DNA of 64,000 nt from Macrotis lagotis (lineage: Eukaryota; Chordata; Mammalia; Peramelemorphia; Peramelidae): NCBI RefSeq assembly GCF_037893015.1, contig NC_133658.1:60927636-60991635 (forward strand), given 5' to 3'. The first letter of the stretch is position 1. The number at the start of each line of letters is the position of its first letter. The translations under genes were made by a program, and so were the position numbers. The notes below the pieces were generated by a model that saw nothing but the letters and a program-made list of their open reading frames with translations, was not told where the DNA came from and made no database searches. Below are positions 42,158-52,519 of this stretch, piece after piece.

Positions 42158-42245
42158 TAACAGCAAGCATTTATATAATATTTTAAAATTCCCAAATCTC
42201 TTGAGATATTATGTCATTTGATCTTCATAACAACCTTGGTGAAAG
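42158..42245 (-). mobile_element. MIR/THER SINE tail, antisense
   Basis: AATAACAGCAAGCATTTATATAATA, TTATGTCATTTGATCTTC, CAACCTTGGTG. Confidence 0.75.
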
Positions 42246-42270
42246 GTCAAAAGGAAGATGGCACTATAAA

Positions 42271-42585
42271 TGGATGTGAACGCAAAATTGTTTATTGAAG
42301 GAAGGTACAGCAGACTGGATCCAAGCAGACTCCAGCAGTGGGTAGAGGGGAGAGCGAGTCTTTTTATAGGGTATTGGAAATAGGAGGCAGGGTGGTATGA
42401 TTTCTATAGAGATTGGGAGCTGTCTGGGTCTCCATGGAGGATGTGTTTTCTTTTGGGGGTCATCAAAGTGAAATTAAGCATTATTTGGAGTTTCTATGGA
42501 GGTTAGGATTCATGTCCTTAGGAAGGGATAATCAATCAATAGGGCTCTACTTGGGCAAAAATGAAACTCAGAAATGGATCCAACA
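42271..42585 (-). mobile_element. Fossil solo LTR (endogenous retrovirus kin)
   Basis: On the minus strand the segment has the layout of a retroviral LTR: a TATA-type box (CCTATAAAAAG), a short leader, then a poly-A signal (TTCAATAAAC) about 70 bases on, and TG/CA-like limits. About 315 bp, orphaned, with no internal region beside it. Old, diverged; family uncertain (class I-like by layout only). Limits are approximate. Confidence 0.5.
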
Positions 42586-42597
42586 CTTTCTCCAATG

Positions 42598-42763
42598 TAT
42601 TCTCTCTCTGTCTCTATCTCTGTCTCTGACTCTGTCTCTCTGTCTTTGTCTCTCTGTCTCTCTGCTTTGTCTCTCTCTCTCTGTCTTTGTCTCTCTGTCT
42701 CTCTGTCTTTTTCTCTCTGTCTCTGTATCTCTATCTCTGTCTCTTTCTCTGTTTCTGTCTATC
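42598..42763 (+). repeat. (TCTCTG)n / (CT)n satellite
   Basis: TCTCTG and TCTTTG hexamer variants for about 165 bases, ending against an L2 3' end. Confidence 0.96.
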
Positions 42764-44370
42764 TACCAAGTAGGTGTTTAAAAACCTTTATTAAATGATT
42801 GATTCAATGATTATCATTTCTATATAGATGACTCCCAAATGATAGCCAATTTTTGCCAACTCTGGCTGATTCTACCAGTCCATCTCTTGCACTCATCCCT
42901 TTCATTATAACCATCAGAATGGTTCAGGGTCTCTCATGCCCTCTTACCTAGACTATTACAATAGCCTCCTCCTTGGTCTCCTTGACTCAAGATTCTTTGC
43001 TCTTAAGTTCATTGCCCATACAGTAGCCAAAGTGATATTCCTAAGTTTATTTCCTAAAATATATTTCTCAGTGATTTTATTAACTTCAATGGAATTCAAG
43101 TACATCGTAACCTCCTTGAGAGGAGGGACTGTCTCTCTTACATTCCAGTGCCTGATATATAGTAGGTAATTAAAAATCTTTATTAAATTATTGATTCGAA
43201 CATCATATCCCTACAAGTCTTTGACCTGGTCCATCTCTTCTTTGTCTATTCCTCCTCTTTCTTGATAATCTCATCATTTTCCATGAGTTTAAATATCATC
43301 TCTACAAGCATGATTGCTTCATCTGTACATCCAGCCCTGGTCTCTCTCCTGAGCTCCAGTCCCATGTTAACAAATGCCTATCATCAACTGGACATTTTAA
43401 ACATTTAAACATTAAACTGGACATTTTAGACATTTTAAACAATATATTCAAAGACAAATTTTATTTTTTTCCTAAAAAGACATTCATCTTCCAAACTTGT
43501 ATATTTATTATCAACACCTTTCTAAATCACCCTGAAAATCTGAGTCTTCTTTAACATTTCACCCCACACAGTCAATTTTTGCCAAATCTTGTTGATTCTA
43601 CCAATCCATCTCCTGCACTCATCTCCTTCATCATGGCCACCATGATGGTTCAGAGTCTCATGACCTCCTACCCAGACTATTACAATAGCCTCCTACTTGG
43701 TCTCCTTGACTCAAAATTCTTCACTCTTAAATTCATCATCCATATAGTAGCCAAAGTGATATTCCTAAATCACTGGACTGACCACATCACTCAAATTTCT
43801 AGCCTTTCCTCAAGGACAAAAATTAAATTCCTTTGGACTTTAAAAATGCTTTACAATCTGACACCTTCTAGGTTTATTACACATTCTTCTTCTTCTTCAT
43901 GCTCTCTAAATTCTAGTCATATTAGAGTATTTGTTCCTAATACATTGCCTTCCATCACTCAGCTTTGGGCTTTTGCACAGGTTGGAACACAGTGTCTCCT
44001 TACATCTATCTCTTGGAATCACAAACTTACTTCAAAGTTCAGATACCAACTACTATTCAAATTCCAGATTCCCCATGCTACTAATCCTCCTACTAGCTCC
44101 CAAATAACTGGAACATTTTAGCTTCTTTGTATATATTTATATTTACTCATAGGTATACATGTTATTTCCCTTGCCCTCTTCCCTTCTTCCCCAAAAGAAG
44201 GCAAGTTCTTCAAGCACAAAGATTTGTTTCAGCTTTGTCTGAAACTTTCCTTTTTCTATCTATCATGCTTAGTCATTTGTTAAAAACAAATAGTAAATAT
44301 TTAATAACACATATTAAGCATTTAATCACATGTAATACACACTTAAATGCTTGTTGATTGAATGATCAAT
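42764..44370 (+). mobile_element. Three consecutive sense L2 3' segments
   Basis: Copy A is only the end (42764-42810, ACCTTTATTAAATGATTG). Copy B, 42811-43200, opens at the RT active-site box (YHFYIDDSQM at 42812-42841), jumps to CCTAGACTATTACAATAGCC, and ends with AATCTTTATTAAATTATTG. Copy C, 43201-44370, carries SSPGLSPELQSHVNKCL-like coding, CCCAGACTATTACAATAGCC, ACTGGACTGACCACATCAC, GCTTTTGCACAGG, and ends TTAAATGCTTGTTGATTG. The 180-codon open stretch at 43579-44121 belongs to copy C and is not a host gene. Confidence 0.85.
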
Positions 44371-44482
44371 TGATATTCCCAGTCTTATTCCTGGAGAATG
44401 AAATAAGCCTTACTCTTTTTTAGAAAAGAGAGAGGGGCTACAGATGTCTGAGTCTGACACAGACTGGAAGTCTCAGAACCAG
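44371..44482. other. Unassigned sequence
   Basis: Nothing recognised. Confidence 0.35.
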
Positions 44483-44492
44483 CTGGCTTTGC

Positions 44493-44496
<4 letters not shown>

Positions 44497-44525
<29 letters not shown>

Positions 44526-44676
44526 AGTTTTTGTAAGGCAATGGGGTTAAGTGGCTTGCCCAAGGCCATTTGTCATTGGGTCACTAGGTCATTATTAAGT
44601 GTCTGAGGTCAGATTTGAACTCAGGTACTCCTGACTCAAGGGCCGGTGCTCTATCTACTGCACCACCCAGTCACCC
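44497..44676 (-). mobile_element. WSINE-like SINE, antisense, 14-bp target duplication
   Basis: T-run (reverse A-tail), TTGTAAGGCAATGGGG, AGGTCAGATTTGAACTCAGG and CTCTATCTACTGCACC. Flanked by CTGGCTTTGCTTTT at 44483-44496 and 44677-44690. An internal partial duplication (TTGTCATTGGGTCACTAGGTC) replaces the usual CTAGGTAATTATT. Confidence 0.93.
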
Positions 44677-44690
44677 CTGGCTTTGCTTTT

Positions 44691-45144
44691 AATTCCAAGT
44701 TTTGTTTTGTTTTGGTTACAAGGCAAAATTCAAAGTTGTAAGAGATTAAGGGGAAATGCCTGTGTTATAAAGATAAAAGGCAATTGTAATTTATTTTAAA
44801 TTAGTATTAAAACCATATTCTGGTATATAAAAATAGTTGTTTTCATAACTATCATATTCTTTTAACATAAATATTTTTATATTATGTATAACTATTATTT
44901 AAAGTCAATTTTGAATACATTGATTATGAATATATAAATCTTCCCAAGCAAAAACAGAGCATTTTAAAACTCACCAGGGACAATTGTGACCTTAAAGATA
45001 GGAAAACTGTGTCACATCGTGACAGTCCTTCCCCCTCAAGACTGAACAGAGTTCCTGAGTCCTTGGAACATATTGTCTGGGCTGTTTAGCCACGCAGATT
45101 CCAAATGCATCTTATTATTCCCCACTTTCCTAATTCCCGTCTGT
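44691..45144. other. Unassigned, AT-rich
   Basis: Nothing recognised; left flank of the tRNA pseudogene. Confidence 0.4.
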
Positions 45145-45217
45145 GGCCGCTTAGCTCACTTGGTATATCACAGGCATAATGAAGCCAAGGTCATGGGTTC
45201 ATTTCTCTTATGGGGCA
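45145..45217 (+). pseudogene. Decayed tRNA-Ile (AAT) gene
   Basis: Aligns end to end with nuclear tRNA-Ile(AAT), 73 bases. The first 20 (GGCCGCTTAGCTCACTTGGT) differ from the gene at only two sites. The anticodon loop reads ATAATGA, keeping U33 and anticodon AAT. GCCAAGGTC is exact, and GGGTTC of the T arm follows. The D-arm partner strand, anticodon stem and acceptor pairing are largely lost, so it cannot fold as a tRNA. It lacks the SINE body that follows the tRNA-like heads elsewhere in this window, so it is a separate tRNA relic and not a SINE head. Confidence 0.7.
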
Positions 45218-45735
45218 CTTAGCTGCCATCTGCTTCCCTGCCACATACCGTAGGCCTCAGCAGGGCCAATTGTTTTGCAAATGCATGTTCACTGGGGGAA
45301 TCAGGCAAGAAAATGAAGATCATCATTTACAACTAGAAGAAGAACTTCAAGTATCCTTCCTTCCCTGACAGGGGTCAGTAGGGTTGGCAAAGATAGCATT
45401 AAAAAAAAAAAGCCAACCCCGAATCCTACTGTCTCCAAATTTACATGAAAGCAGCCACCATTTAGAGGGAGGCAGTGTGTATGGAGGAGCTACTGAAATT
45501 CTGAATAAATACCCACAGGAATTTTAGTTTTCTATAATGAAAGATGAGCTAATTTTTAAATCACCATCAAAGAAAGGTAGTGATTGCCTCACATCTCGGA
45601 AACAGCCTGGCTTTCAACTGGAAAATTAAAAGTAAACACATTTTCCAGCTAGAAATTGATTCAGGATCTCAGTCTAAATCAAGGTGACATTCCTCATCCT
45701 ATAAGCAACTCATGGTAGCTACTGTTGTAGCATCT
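45218..45735. other. Repeat-free sequence
   Basis: No family recognised over about 520 bases. Contains TTTTGCAAATGCATG near 45277 (octamer-like) and an A-run at 45401-45411. No open frame of interest. Confidence 0.4.
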
Positions 45736-46925
45736 TGACCTACCAACTCAAACATGCCCAACTCCATCCAACCTTACCAATCCTATACCCAGCTGAAATC
45801 CCAGATTCCCCTTCATGCTAGGGTTTTTTCTTTATTGATTATCTCCATTCTGTCATGCAGGTATCTTATTTTTATATATGGTTTCCTTCCCATCTCAGTA
45901 TTGCTGAACTCTGGGCTACCATCATTTATAATCCATTCTCAACTTTCTAGTCCCTTATTCATATCTCCATCAATTTTCCCTCACCCCCATAATGTCCCAC
46001 TCTAAAGCTCTTCTTCCCTTCTCTGTGCTCTCCTCATAAGTAATAAACTTGGCTTCCTATTAAGTAATTGCCTTTCCTTTTTCTTCCATCTTCTGGTTTT
46101 CTCTGAGATCTGGATACCCTTTCCAGTACTGTCTGCACTTTCACCCATTTCTCCTAAATCACTGGTCAAAGCAAGAAAGTTGGCTCCTCATGACCACTTC
46201 AAAGTTCTTCTACTACTATGCACTTAATTCTTTGAGGTTCACTCTATCTTTATCAAAATCCTGGTAGCTATTGGCTATTGACCTCCAGAATACATTCCTT
46301 CTCTCCTCAATGAATTTGGTAGCTGGCTCAGAATCTTTCTCTCCTCAATGAATTTGGTAGCTGGCTCAGAATCTTTCTCTCCTCCCCAATTCTTCTCCTC
46401 ATGTGTATTGATTCTTTAAACACCCTAACTTCCAGTTTCTCAACTTGCTTCCCCTGACCCATTTCTCCACTCCACCTCAGTTACACAGCGATGGTCATCA
46501 CCTTGAGCCTTCCATTTCCCACCAATTAACCACTACCACATTCTTGAACTCTGAAATTCTCTTAACACAATCATAATCTGTTGTAAGTCCACCTCTTCCT
46601 CTGCCTTAAGATACTAAACCTTGTTCTTCATTCACCTTAGTGAACACACATTTGCATTATAGTGTATGACAGGGATACAGGTGGAAGTTAAGTTGCCCCA
46701 CAAGAGAAATGAACTCATGGCTCAACTTTTTTGAGAAGACTATCTACAACTGATGCCTCTACTGTTTTCCTTTCATCATCTGCTCTGGCACCTCCAACTT
46801 CTCATTGAATATCTTGAACTGAATGTCCTATGATCTATGAATTTCTGAAATTCAACATGTTCAAAGATGAGCTCATTATCTTTCTCCCCAAGTTCTTCCC
46901 TCTTCTGAACTTCCCTATTATTGTT
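45736..46925 (+). mobile_element. L2 LINE, endonuclease region, sense
   Basis: CTATTGACCTCCAGAATACATTCC reads Y-PPEYIPSLLNEF, the L2 endonuclease block, near 46275. AGTTACACAGCGATGGTCATC is the DH region. At 46790-46925 TGAATATCTTGAACTG..ATTCAACATGTTC..GATGAGCTCATTATC is the post-RT block (LKxNxxKTELI). Not coding-competent. A perfect tandem repeat lies at 46301-46384. Confidence 0.75.
46301..46384 (+). repeat. Perfect 38-bp tandem duplication
   Basis: 46301-46338 and 46339-46376 are identical (begin CTCTCCTCAATGAATTTGG), followed by an 8-base start of a third copy. It lies in otherwise old, diverged L2, so it arose recently. Confidence 0.98.
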
Positions 46926-47108
46926 GATGATGGCAGCTAGATGGCACAATGAATAGAGCACAGGACCTGGAATCAGGAAGATTCATCTCACATTCACTAG
47001 CTGTGGGACTCTGGGCAAGTCCCTTGACCCTGCTTGTCTCAGTTTTCTCATCCATCAAGTGAGCTGGAAAAGGAAATGGCAAACTACTCCAGTATCTTAT
47101 GGACTTCA
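46926..47108 (+). mobile_element. MAR1-type SINE, tail truncated
   Basis: GATGGCAGCTAGATGGCAC, GGAATCAGGAAGATTCATC, AGCTGTGGGACTCTGGGC, GGAAATGGCAAACTACTCC. Lacks the terminal GTCxGACATGACT part. Confidence 0.85.
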
Positions 47109-47672
47109 TTAGAAAAAAGTAAAGCTTCTAAGAATGGGGAAGTGATAATTCTATTGTATAGCACCCTTGTCAGTACTCATTTGGAGTACCATGTTCACTT
47201 CTGAGCAACATATTTTTAAAAAGACAATAATAATTTCTTCCATCTGGAGGATTTCCAGAGGAAAACAACCAGTATAATGATGAAAAACCTTGAGTCATGT
47301 CATATGGGGTTCAGTTGATGGAACTGGGCATGTTGAATCTGGAGAAGACTCAGAGGATAGGGGCTAGGTTATGCATGCTAGCTATGTGTGTGGTGGAGGA
47401 GGGAGAAGATTTGCTCCATTTAGACCTAAAGGACAGAACCAGGAGTGATGATGGAAATTCCAAAGAGGCAAATTTGTCAATGTCAGAAGAAGCTTCCTAA
47501 AGTACAATGGATTAACTGGAGAGGTGATGACTTCTCCTTCCTTGGAAGTCTTTACATTGAGACTGGAAACCTTTCGGATCATTAGGGTGGAGATTCCCTT
47601 TGTGTATGGGTTAGACTGGGATAGCTGCCTAGTTTCCTTTCAGTTCTCAAGTTCTGTGACTCCATAAATCCT
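47109..47672 (+). mobile_element. CR1/L3 LINE 3' region, sense
   Basis: GAGTACCATGTTCACTTCTGAGC, GATTTCCAGAGGAAAACAACC, TTGAATCTGGAGAAGACTCAG, TAAAGGACAGAACCAGGAG, AAGAAGCTTCCTAAAG, ACTTCTCCTTCCTTGGAAG and AGTTCTGTGACTCC follow the L3 order in full. Confidence 0.85.
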
Positions 47673-48365
47673 CTGTTCCAAGTCTATCAAGAACTAAAAG
47701 AGTGCAGGGCCTAACTGTTCAAGAATGAGCTCAGAAATTGCCCCTTTACCAAAAATCTCCCACTATACAAAAAGTAGCTCTGCTACTTGTAACCTGGGGG
47801 ATTCTAAACAAGACAGTTCTCTTCTCTGGGTCTCTGTTTTCTCAGCTGTAAAATGAGATGAGAATGATGGTCATACTAGAATAATGTCAAGTTTTATGGA
47901 CCTGCAAGAGTTATCTTGAGATGCAAATGTGAACTGGAGGACAATGAGAAAGGGCTGGGGTTCTAGGAATCCAAAGATTTTTTTCTAAGCTTGCTCTATT
48001 TATACTGTTCTTGAACCCTATATGGAATATTATTCCAGCAACTGTCTCTGTGAAAAGCCCTGAGTAATGCTCTCCTCACAAGATGCCGGTTGAGTAATTA
48101 GGATGCAATTGTATTCTTCTGAGAATTGTTAAGCTCTCTAGAGAATTGTCATCATGTCAATGAGGTCTATCAGTACAGAATGTTATTTAATTGAAATATT
48201 TAAATCTGTATTTGAACCTTTGTTTTTTATGGTATGCATACAATACACAATATGTTGGATATCTAATTTCAAAAGTATATATGCTTCATACACATAATTA
48301 GAGCACTGATTTGGAGAGGTGAATACTTGTATTTTGCAAAATATTCAATATTTAGCAAATTTCTT
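47673..48365. other. SINE fragment at 47765-47885; remainder unassigned
   Basis: 47765-47885 is a sense CORE-SINE piece (CTGCTACTTGTAACCTGGG, TCTCAGCTGTAAAATGAG). The rest is unrecognised. Confidence 0.45.
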
Positions 48366-48970
48366 TCCATTTTAGATCCCTTCCTCTCTCAGCATTTCCA
48401 TCTTCAAGCACTCATTATGACTGGCTCTCCCTAAAATGATGATAAATCTCTGACAACTCTTTCTATCTATGACTAAAAATCACATTCAACCCCTGATTTA
48501 ATAATTCTGGCTCTTGCTGGAGGAGTCAGAATACTTGTTCCCTGTTGCTGCTTCCAGGTTCTTATCACTGTCTCTCAGCAACCTCTCCACATTTGAGTTC
48601 CATTGCACTCAAATTTGTCACCCAATCCAGATCCTGATCACCATTATCTCTGAAGACTCAGGACATTGTCCTTAATTCTCAATAAATTAAATATCTGCCT
48701 TTGAGACTCCTTATTCACCCCTCTCCTGTCCTTACATGAGGCAACTCCCACATTTACATTGATGTTCACTTAATTATTCAAAGTTCCCAGTTTCACAATC
48801 AACTCAATTCTCTTGAAGTTTAGGTCCTATTTTTGGAGTGGGGACCAGTGTTGAATTTTCTTGTTCACTCCTTGGTGTCTTCCTCAATTTCTCACTCTAC
48901 CTCACCACACAAATCCAATCAGTGGCCAAGTCTTGTCCATTCTATCTCTATAACATATACATAGAGACTT
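48366..48970 (+). mobile_element. Probable L2, sense, strongly decayed
   Basis: Pyrimidine-rich. Its right end CACTCCTTGGTGTCTTCC..TACCTCACCACACAAATCC..CAGTGGCCAAGTCTTGTCC matches the L2 block 'GTCxTCCTTGACTCC..CACAxATCCAATCAG..AAGTCxTGTC'. The left part is only a style match. Confidence 0.55.
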
Positions 48971-49361
48971 CATATTTAAAAACCTGATTGAATATAAAAA
49001 ATTCAAAGAAACTTGGGAAGGTTTCTAGAGCCTGAAGCAGAGCAAAGCAAGCATAACCAAGAGAATAATTCCCATAAGGTCCACAAAACAATATTGAAAG
49101 CTGTCAAGGGTTTGGTCAATGCAGTAAAAAAATCTTAAGTTCAGGTGTCTGCCTTCTCTTAGTAGAAAGGTAGTGAAAAACAGGTGTGGAATAAAGTTTA
49201 CACTGTTAAACATGGTCAGTGTGTGTGTGTTTGTTTGTCTTAACTATGTTTAAAAAATACTGGAGGTATAGGGGTGCCATTGTGAAATGACAGTGATATG
49301 GGGGGAAATGTTTATTTTTTTAAAAAAAATATTATAGAATAAGATCCCATAGACATCAAAA
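48971..49361 (+). mobile_element. L1 3'-UTR-like fragment then unassigned
   Basis: At 49000-49170 GAAACTTGGGAAGGTTTC..GCAAGCATAACCAAGAG..AACAATATTGAAAG matches the marsupial L1 UTR (GGGAAGACTT..AAGCAGAACCAAG..). 49171-49361 includes (GT)6 at 49219-49230 and is otherwise unassigned. Confidence 0.55.
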
Positions 49362-49650
49362 ATATTTCTAAAAGCACTTTTTAAAATAACAAAAAACTGG
49401 AAATAAATCAGATTCCCATCAACTGGGGCATAACTAAAAATTACTTTCATTTACATGAATATAAAGAAAAACTACTGGACTATAAGAAACAATTAATACG
49501 ATGAATACCGGGAATCATAGAAAGACATATGAACTGATGATGAGTGAGGCAAGCAGAATTAGGAAAAAATACACACAATAATTTCAACAATTTAAATGGA
49601 AAGTGTAAAAAAAATGAAATCGAATTTTGTGAAAGTATAATTGCCAAGGT
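49362..49650 (+). mobile_element. L1 3'-UTR fragment, sense
   Basis: AAAAAACTGGAAATAAATCAG, CCCATCAACTGGGGCATAAC, AGACATATGAACTGATGATG, GAGGCAAGCAGAATTAGG, ATTTAAATGGAAAG. Same block order as 15480-15700. Confidence 0.8.
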
Positions 49651-49717
49651 TGATTTCAATTTTCATTCTTAATGAACCACACTTATAGATGAGATATGAG
49701 GAGGCACCTAGATGACC

Positions 49718-49850
49718 TCTTGTTTTGTTTGTTTTGACAAGGCAATTAGGGTTAAGTGGTTTACTTAGGAAGTTCCAAGTGTCTGAGGCTGGATTTGAAC
49801 TCAGGTCCTCTTGACTCCAGGGTCAGTGCTCTGTCTACCACCTAACTTCC
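49718..49850 (-). mobile_element. WSINE-like SINE, antisense, internally shortened
   Basis: TTTTGACAAGGCAATTAGGG, GGCTGGATTTGAACTCAGG, TCTTGACTCCAGGGTC and GCTCTGTCTACCACC. The segment for TAATTACCTAGC is missing. Confidence 0.85.
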
Positions 49851-49859
49851 TGTTGATGA

Positions 49860-50130
49860 TTTCTTAAAGGTCATCTAGTTCAATCCCTTCAAGTTGTCAT
49901 ATGAATAAGTATTTATAAAGTACCTACTATATAAAACACTGGGGAGTCAAAGAAAAGCAAAAAAAAACCAAACCCAACCCTCTCAGGCTCAAAGAACCTT
50001 GCATAATAGAATAGGGGCTCTATAGATGAGAGCTCTGAGCTCTTCAGAGAAATAGCTTACCCAAGGTCACACAAAGCTAGTATGTAGTAGAGCTGAGATT
50101 GGACTCCAAATCTTGGTCTCTTTCCACTCA
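49860..50130 (-). mobile_element. CR1-MIR composite with an L2 end inside, antisense
   Basis: AGGTCATCTAGTTCAATCCC (CR1 terminus); 49900-50010 TATTTATAAAGTACCTACTATA..ACACTGGGGAGTC (L2 antisense end); then AGCTTACCCAAGGTCACAC (SINE core). Confidence 0.65.
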
Positions 50131-50651
50131 TGTCGCCTAATACTACAATCACATGCCACAATTTGTGGTTTTCCCAAAGAGACAGGCATTTACTTTGGCA
50201 ACAGTTTTTTCTCCTCTCCCATTCCTTTTTATAAGCAGTTTATTGAAAGAGGTAAGACTTTTTACTCTGAGCCACAGAAAGCTTCCATTGTTGTTCATTC
50301 TGCCAATGATAAATAGAGGATAAAGGAAGGAGGTGGGAATGCTAAAAAAAAAATTATAAGTAGGTGAAATAGCCTGCTTATAAACATATGTGCATGATCT
50401 GGAACAAGTAATTTTAATATCTTATAGTGTCATGATTTTATTGATGTGAGCAATCTCTCTATCAATACAGATTGCAACCCATCTATGGCCTTCTTATCCT
50501 GGGTTATTTCTGCCCATATCCTTTCTCTACAGAGGCCACTCCCAACATGCTAGAGATCTTCTAGGTCTCAATATTTTGCAGGTACAAACAACCAGTTTAA
50601 TATCTATGTCATCTGTCGCTCTTATTAGCTTGACTCCTTTCTATTGAACCC
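50131..50651. other. Unassigned sequence
   Basis: Nothing recognised. Confidence 0.4.
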
Positions 50652-50658
50652 TCAAATA

Positions 50659-50928
50659 CCAGGGCAGCTAAATGGTGTAGTGGATAGAGCACTGGCCTTG
50701 CAGTCAAGAGGACAGGAAGTAAGTCACTTAACCCTGCTTGCCTCGCATCCAGCGCCATCTCCAGTCTCCCTGATTCATATCTGGCCATTGGATCTACATG
50801 GCTCTGCAAGAGAAAGTGCAGCTGGTGGCTGAGCATAGCACCCCCTTACTCAAGTCCAATTCATGTGTTTATCACAGCAGCACCTCCCTAATGGCATGAT
50901 TCTCTTCGAGAATGAAGCACAAACATCA
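50659..50928 (+). mobile_element. RTE-tailed SINE, internally deleted
   Basis: GGCAGCTAAATGGTGTAG, CTGGCCTTGCAGTCAAGAGG, then a jump to AAGTAAGTCACTTAACCC, GATTCATATCTGGCC, GCACCCCCTTACTC, CAGCACCTCCCTAATGGC and GAGAATGAAGCACAAACATC. Short flanking repeat TCAAATA at 50652-50658 and 50929-50935. Confidence 0.9.
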
Positions 50929-50935
50929 TCAAATA

Positions 50936-51335
50936 GACCCTGCAAACATTAAGTTGGCATCATTTTATATATGTGCATAAACATATATGTGTATGTATAA
51001 ACAGTATAAATACAAATACAAAGCAGTTCAATAAAGGGTAGTTGGGGGGTGGGGCTCTAGCAATTGGGTTGCCAGTAGGGGTTGGGAAAGACTTCATACA
51101 TTACTAGGGTCTATGGAATATGGATGAGTCAACCCCCTAAATGAATAGTTTCTCAGCAAAACTTATTGAGATCAGACCAGGAAAAAAATATAGGGCTAGT
51201 ATCTGTCCTCCTCACATGGGGCCTTGCTCCTTAAGGGTTCTTTGCCTGTCTGACATGCAATCAATTATGCCCAATTTGTAAGGATTGAACCATCACATTG
51301 TCAAACTAGATTTGACAAATGTCTAATGACCAAGA
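50936..51335. other. Unassigned sequence
   Basis: Nothing recognised. Confidence 0.4.
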
Positions 51336-51603
51336 GGAAACAGATAGAAAACTGGCAAGACCTGGGTTCAAGTGTTAACTCCAACACAATTGGCTATGTG
51401 ACCCTGGTTAAATCACTGCATTGCTCAGTTATTTAAGCCAGAAGCTGGCAAACTATTACCTGTAGATTAAATTCAATACACCTCTTGAAATCAAAAGTCC
51501 AGTCCTTACTCCTAGAGACTCACAAAATTTTAATGCAAAGAAAAAAAAAAGAGGTCTTTTAAAGATAAAAATGGCCCTAAAAATAGAAATCCAATAATTT
51601 GAT
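51336..51603 (+). mobile_element. CORE-SINE piece, then possible DNA transposon relic
   Basis: 51336-51435 is SINE (CTGGGTTCAAGTGTTAAC, GTGACCCTGGTTAAATC). 51436-51603 starts AAGCTGGCAAACTATTACC..TAGATTAAATTC, like hAT-type repeats that open GGCAAACTAxxGCC..GGCCAAAT. Weak. Confidence 0.45.
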
Positions 51604-51895
51604 CATTAATTATTGATTGTCTATTATGTATTTAGCACAATGCCACCATATGTTCAGTAAGAGTCTTGGGGTATATGGAAGAAAAGCCATGACTCTATTC
51701 TCAAAGTGCCAGGGTGATCCATCTAATACATGTGGAAATTTCAGTGATCAGACAGATACCAAAGTGGATCTCTGGGCTTAGCATATACATATATATACAC
51801 ATACAATACATTAGTACATACATACATACATACATACACAGTGCCCAGCAAATGTAGGCACTTAATTAATGTTAGTCATCAACTGATGACTGACC
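51604..51895. mobile_element. L2 ends in both orientations with (CATA)n
   Basis: 51604-51720 antisense L2 end (TGATTGTCTATTATGTATTTAGC). 51785-51838 TA and CATA repeats. 51838-51895 sense L2 end (AGTGCCCAGCAAATGTAGGC, ACTTAATTAATG). Confidence 0.6.
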
Positions 51896-51954
51896 CAAAT
51901 CCTAATCTGATTTGGAGGCTTTGGGGCACTCTATTCCCTGGAGCCAAGAAAGGA

Positions 51955-52310
51955 ATCACAAAATCAAAGAGAGAGAAGAAACATCAGAGGTTATTTACTT
52001 GAACAATCTGTACCTGACCAAGAATGCCCTCTACAAGGATCCCTAAAAAATGAACATTTGGACATTTCTAGAGAGGGAAATCCCACTATATCCTGAGATA
52101 GCTAATTTTGTTGTTTGCCTTCCATTTCCTGAGGTAGCCCAATCCACTATGTTGTTGTTTGACAACCATTTCCGGAGAGGTCATTCCACTTTGAGATAGC
52201 ACTAATTTATTTTTTAAATTAATGCACCATTTCCTGAGATGGCCCACTTTTTACTTTGAAAATTGGATATTTCTCATTTGTTTTTTAAAAATTTTCATTT
52301 ATATTAGGAA
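51955..52310 (-). mobile_element. CR1/L3 3' end, antisense, with internal tandem copies
   Basis: AAGAGAGAGAAGAAACATCAGAGG (terminus), CAAGAATGCCCTCTACAAGG, GAGGGAAATCCCACTATATCC. From 52080 to 52260 a block with the core CCATTTCCTGAGATGGCCC-like text is repeated about four times in degenerate form. Confidence 0.75.
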
Positions 52311-52345
52311 GTTAGAACCGTTCCTTAACATAAAACTGAAGCCAA

Positions 52346-52505
52346 GGGGCAGCTAGGTGGCCCAATGAATAGAGCACCAGCCCTGGAGTCAGGAGGACCT
52401 GAATTCAAATCCTGTCTCAGACACTTAATAATTACCTAGCTGTGTGGCCTTGGGCAAGCCACTTAAGCCCATTGCCTTGCAAAAACCTAAAAAAAAAAAA
52501 AACAA
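52346..52505 (+). mobile_element. WSINE-like SINE with 14-bp target duplication
   Basis: GGGGCAGCTAGGTGGCCC, CTGGAGTCAGGAGGACCTG, AATTACCTAGCTGTGTGGCC, CATTGCCTTGCAAAAACC. Flanked by AAAACTGAAGCCAA at 52332-52345 and 52506-52519. Confidence 0.96.
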
Positions 52506-52519
52506 AAAACTGAAGCCAA

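Noticed and set aside
43579-44121. 180-codon open frame that looks protein-like
   Set aside because: It is the C-terminal part of an L2 ORF2 relic (copy C), not a host gene.
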